This document shows, piece by piece, positions 62,752 to 64,000 of a DNA stretch of 64,000 nucleotides. How positions within the stretch are numbered: position 1 is the first letter of the stretch; every line of letters begins with the position of its first letter. The notes below the pieces were generated by a model that saw nothing but the letters and a program-made list of their open reading frames with translations, was not told where the DNA came from and made no database searches. The stretch is taken from contig UQMM01000006.1 in NCBI GenBank assembly GCA_900542165.1, positions 1-64,000 of the forward strand, in the 5' to 3' direction. This DNA comes from an uncultured Collinsella sp. Its GTDB lineage: Bacteria > Actinomycetota > Coriobacteriia > Coriobacteriales > Coriobacteriaceae. The translations under genes were made by a program, and so were the position numbers.

Positions 62752-62877
62752 ATGACCGATCTGATTGATTTCGTGAGACTTCTGACCGCTTTGGTCTCGT
62801 TCTCCACGGCGCTCGTCGGGCTTTCCGAGGCACTCAAGCAACGTTCGAAGCAACGTAAAAGGGGTCGCCGCCGCTAA
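62752..62877 (+). CDS. 41-residue hydrophobic-basic peptide, toxin-like
   Basis: This short gene starts at ATG 62752 after GGGAGGTGATGCCC, an excellent ribosome-binding site. The peptide MTDLIDFVRLLTALVSFSTA, then LVGLSEALKQ, has one membrane helix (about residues 7-27) and ends in a strongly basic tail (QRSKQRKRGRRR). This build resembles type I toxins and holin-like small peptides. A minus-strand promoter and hairpin just downstream (62903-62974) could make an antisense RNA. It lies alone between two related hairpins. Function is inferred from form only. Confidence 0.6.
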   Translation: MTDLIDFVRLLTALVSFSTALVGLSEALKQRSKQRKRGRRR

Positions 62878-62902
62878 GGCGTTGACCCCTTAATCCAAGC
62901 AA

Positions 62903-62974
62903 CGGCGCTGCCCAGCTTTCCAGAACTTGGGCTGCCGTCGACACTATTCTACCCACGAATGACATTTTGAACAA
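62903..62974 (-). ncRNA. Candidate antisense RNA (antitoxin-like) with promoter
   Basis: On the minus strand TTGTTC (62974-62969), 17 bases, and TAGAAT (62951-62946) would start an RNA near 62939. Its first part folds into CGGC, GCCCA with TGGGC, GCCG (62903-62937) and then runs toward the 3' end of the small peptide gene. Hypothetical. Confidence 0.35.
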
Positions 62975-63029
62975 TCGGCAATGCCGCTCCAAAAGCCAGG
63001 CACAACTGGCACAACCTAGGCGGTCGCTG

Positions 63030-63061
63030 AATGTGACAAAGGGACTGCCCTTTGTCACATT
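63030..63061. terminator. Perfect 14-bp hairpin upstream of the second TetR gene
   Basis: AATGTGACAAAGGG (63030-63043), ACTG, CCCTTTGTCACATT (63048-63061). No T run follows. It is related to the hairpin at 62599-62621. Confidence 0.65.
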
Positions 63062-63081
63062 CCAAATATTGCCTTTACGTG

Positions 63082-63101
63082 TTGATACACACGGTGTGCA
63101 A
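63082..63101 (+). promoter_or_regulatory. Operator-like palindrome upstream of the second TetR gene
   Basis: TTGATACACACGGTGTGCAA is an inverted repeat with matching ends TTG/CAA and core ACAC/GTGT, 50 bases before the start; GTGCAATAGCGCAC follows at about 63114-63127. Confidence 0.45.
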
Positions 63102-63151
63102 TAATACTCGCACTGTGCAATAGCGCACAGGCTGAGTAACAAGGAGGACGT

Positions 63152-63862
63152 TTGTCCCAGCTCGAGAAATGCGATCGCCGGTCCCTTCGCTCGCAGCGTG
63201 CCCTTCGCCAGGCACTTGCCAGCGAGCTTGCCGAAAGCGGCGACCTTTCGCGCATTAATGTCGCGTCGCTCACCGAGCGCGCTGGCCTTACGCGCCGCAC
63301 GTTCTATTCGCACTACCGCGATATCCCCGACTTTATCAATCAAATCGAGGACGGCTTGCTGGCCGAGATCCGTGAGCGCATTGAGCTCATCACCGCAGCT
63401 CAGCTGCCCGATCTCTATCACAACATCGATGAGCTCGAGCCGGCACCCGGTTCGGTTGAGTTGCTGCGCTACCTTGCGGCCAACCGCGATTTAATCGGAT
63501 CGCTGCTGGGCCCGGGCGGCGACCCCGCCTTTATTAAAAAGATCATCGATACCGCACGCGAGGCCGTGGTGCCGCGCGCACAGACGGGCATTTTGGGCTT
63601 GGCGCTGGGCACCTTCTTTGACTACTACGTCACCTATGTCGTGAGTGCCGAGGTCGGCATGATCCAGCGTTGGTTTGAGCGTGACCTTTCTGAATCGCCC
63701 GAGACCATGGCGCGCATTATGACGGTTATCGCCTTTGTGCGCCCCGGCGACCTGTATGGCCAACCCATCGATATCAACGTGCCGGAATACGGCATGAAGC
63801 TATTGAACCTGCAGCTCGAGAACGCGGTCGACACCACCGCAACCGTCGAGTCCAACAACTAA
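63152..63862 (+). CDS. TetR/AcrR-family regulator
   Basis: The protein has 236 residues and a TTG start preceded by AAGGAGG with correct spacing. The helix-turn-helix is at about residues 28-65 (VASLTERAGLTRRTFYSHYR) and matches the branch with a DhaS-type C-terminal ligand domain. The next gene starts 12 bases after its stop, so it probably heads an operon that continues past the window. Confidence 0.88.
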   Translation: MSQLEKCDRRSLRSQRALRQALASELAESGDLSRINVASLTERAGLTRRTFYSHYRDIPDFINQIEDGLLAEIRERIELITAAQLPDLYHNIDELEPAPGSVELLRYLAANRDLIGSLLGPGGDPAFIKKIIDTAREAVVPRAQTGILGLALGTFFDYYVTYVVSAEVGMIQRWFERDLSESPETMARIMTVIAFVRPGDLYGQPIDINVPEYGMKLLNLQLENAVDTTATVESNN

Positions 63863-63873
63863 GAGGAGAGACA

Positions 63874-64000
63874 ATGAGCAAACTCGTCGAGGGCATTAAA
63901 GACCGCGTGGTCGCTGCTGCACGCGAGGCCGCGCCCGCCGTGGTGGACGCCGCGCAGAAGGCCGCGACCGCGGCTGCCGAGAAAGTTGCCGAGGCAGTTG
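63874..64000 (+). CDS. Partial gene, Ala/Lys-rich N-terminus
   Basis: The ATG at 63874 follows AGAGGAGAG. The 42 visible residues begin MSKLVEGIKDRVVAAAREAA and continue as an Ala/Val/Lys/Glu-rich amphipathic helix, as in phasin-like or coiled-coil proteins. The window ends inside the gene. No family can be named. Confidence 0.7.
   Translation, partial: MSKLVEGIKDRVVAAAREAAPAVVDAAQKAATAAAEKVAEAV

Overview
The window is GC-rich, densely coded DNA that reads like the chromosome of an anaerobic, fermentative actinobacterium of the Coriobacteriia, most likely Collinsella or a close relative. This is inferred from gene style and content: a pyruvate formate-lyase route, PTS sucrose uptake, a cytosolic methionine aminopeptidase with a SEC-C finger, a DUF2975/XRE pair, and no respiratory genes in view. 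Species assignment would need a database search. No rRNA, tRNA, CRISPR array, prophage or intact insertion sequence was found.

Layout. 0.1-6.5 kb (mostly minus strand): DAHP synthase and a MarR-controlled heterodimeric ABC exporter. 6.6-8.6 kb: a short-chain dehydrogenase and a 2-keto-3-deoxygluconate permease. 9.0-11.4 kb: a pyruvate formate-lyase encoded as two genes, a catalytic subunit with no glycyl-radical domain and an 83-residue glycyl-radical subunit. Its activating enzyme lies at 18.75 kb. 11.8-17.4 kb: a LacI-regulated sucrose locus with two GH32 enzymes around a PTS EIIBC. 17.7-22.5 kb: DegV, PFL activase, a serine hydrolase, MTA/SAH nucleosidase and the GTPase EngB. 22.7-28.0 kb: aspartate-family amino acid genes thrB, thrC, lysC and asd. 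28.0-31.0 kb: a decayed accessory stretch with MITE-like DNA, a truncated Abi gene fused to a chloride-channel remnant, and a GyrI-like protein. 31.1-43.1 kb: a MacB/FtsX-type ABC system, phosphofructokinase, a membrane-anchored Ntn amidase, an M18 aminopeptidase, a hydroxyacid dehydrogenase, Map, a radical SAM protein and an alpha/beta hydrolase. 43.3-45.5 kb: a GGDEF-REC-HD-GYP protein with an Hpt partner. 45.8-49.2 kb: DUF2975, an XRE regulator and a three-gene ABC transporter that share an operator-like sequence. 49.3-53.6 kb: a polar amino acid ABC importer with a C26 amidohydrolase. 54.1-64 kb: a DXS-like enzyme, Amt with an atypical P-II protein, two TetR regulators, an MFS transporter, a HAD phosphatase, a 41-residue toxin-like peptide and the start of one further gene.

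The most unusual content is between the genes. One family of large nested palindromes keeps two asymmetric boxes (CGTCCTCG and TGCGGAATG) while its stems change completely. Its members sit right after stop codons, and in several the outermost arm pairs with the end of the upstream gene. A second family is a roughly 140-nt interrupted hairpin after aroF and after the hydroxyacid dehydrogenase gene, with fixed internal loops and compensatory stem changes between the copies. There are also three MITE-like inverted-repeat elements, a dispersed terminator-like repeat, and a six-copy alternating array of a TCTCGATCTGTAACATCTG motif upstream of the amino acid importer.

All calls come from reading the sequence. 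Family names rest on recognised motifs, and no search or folding program was run.
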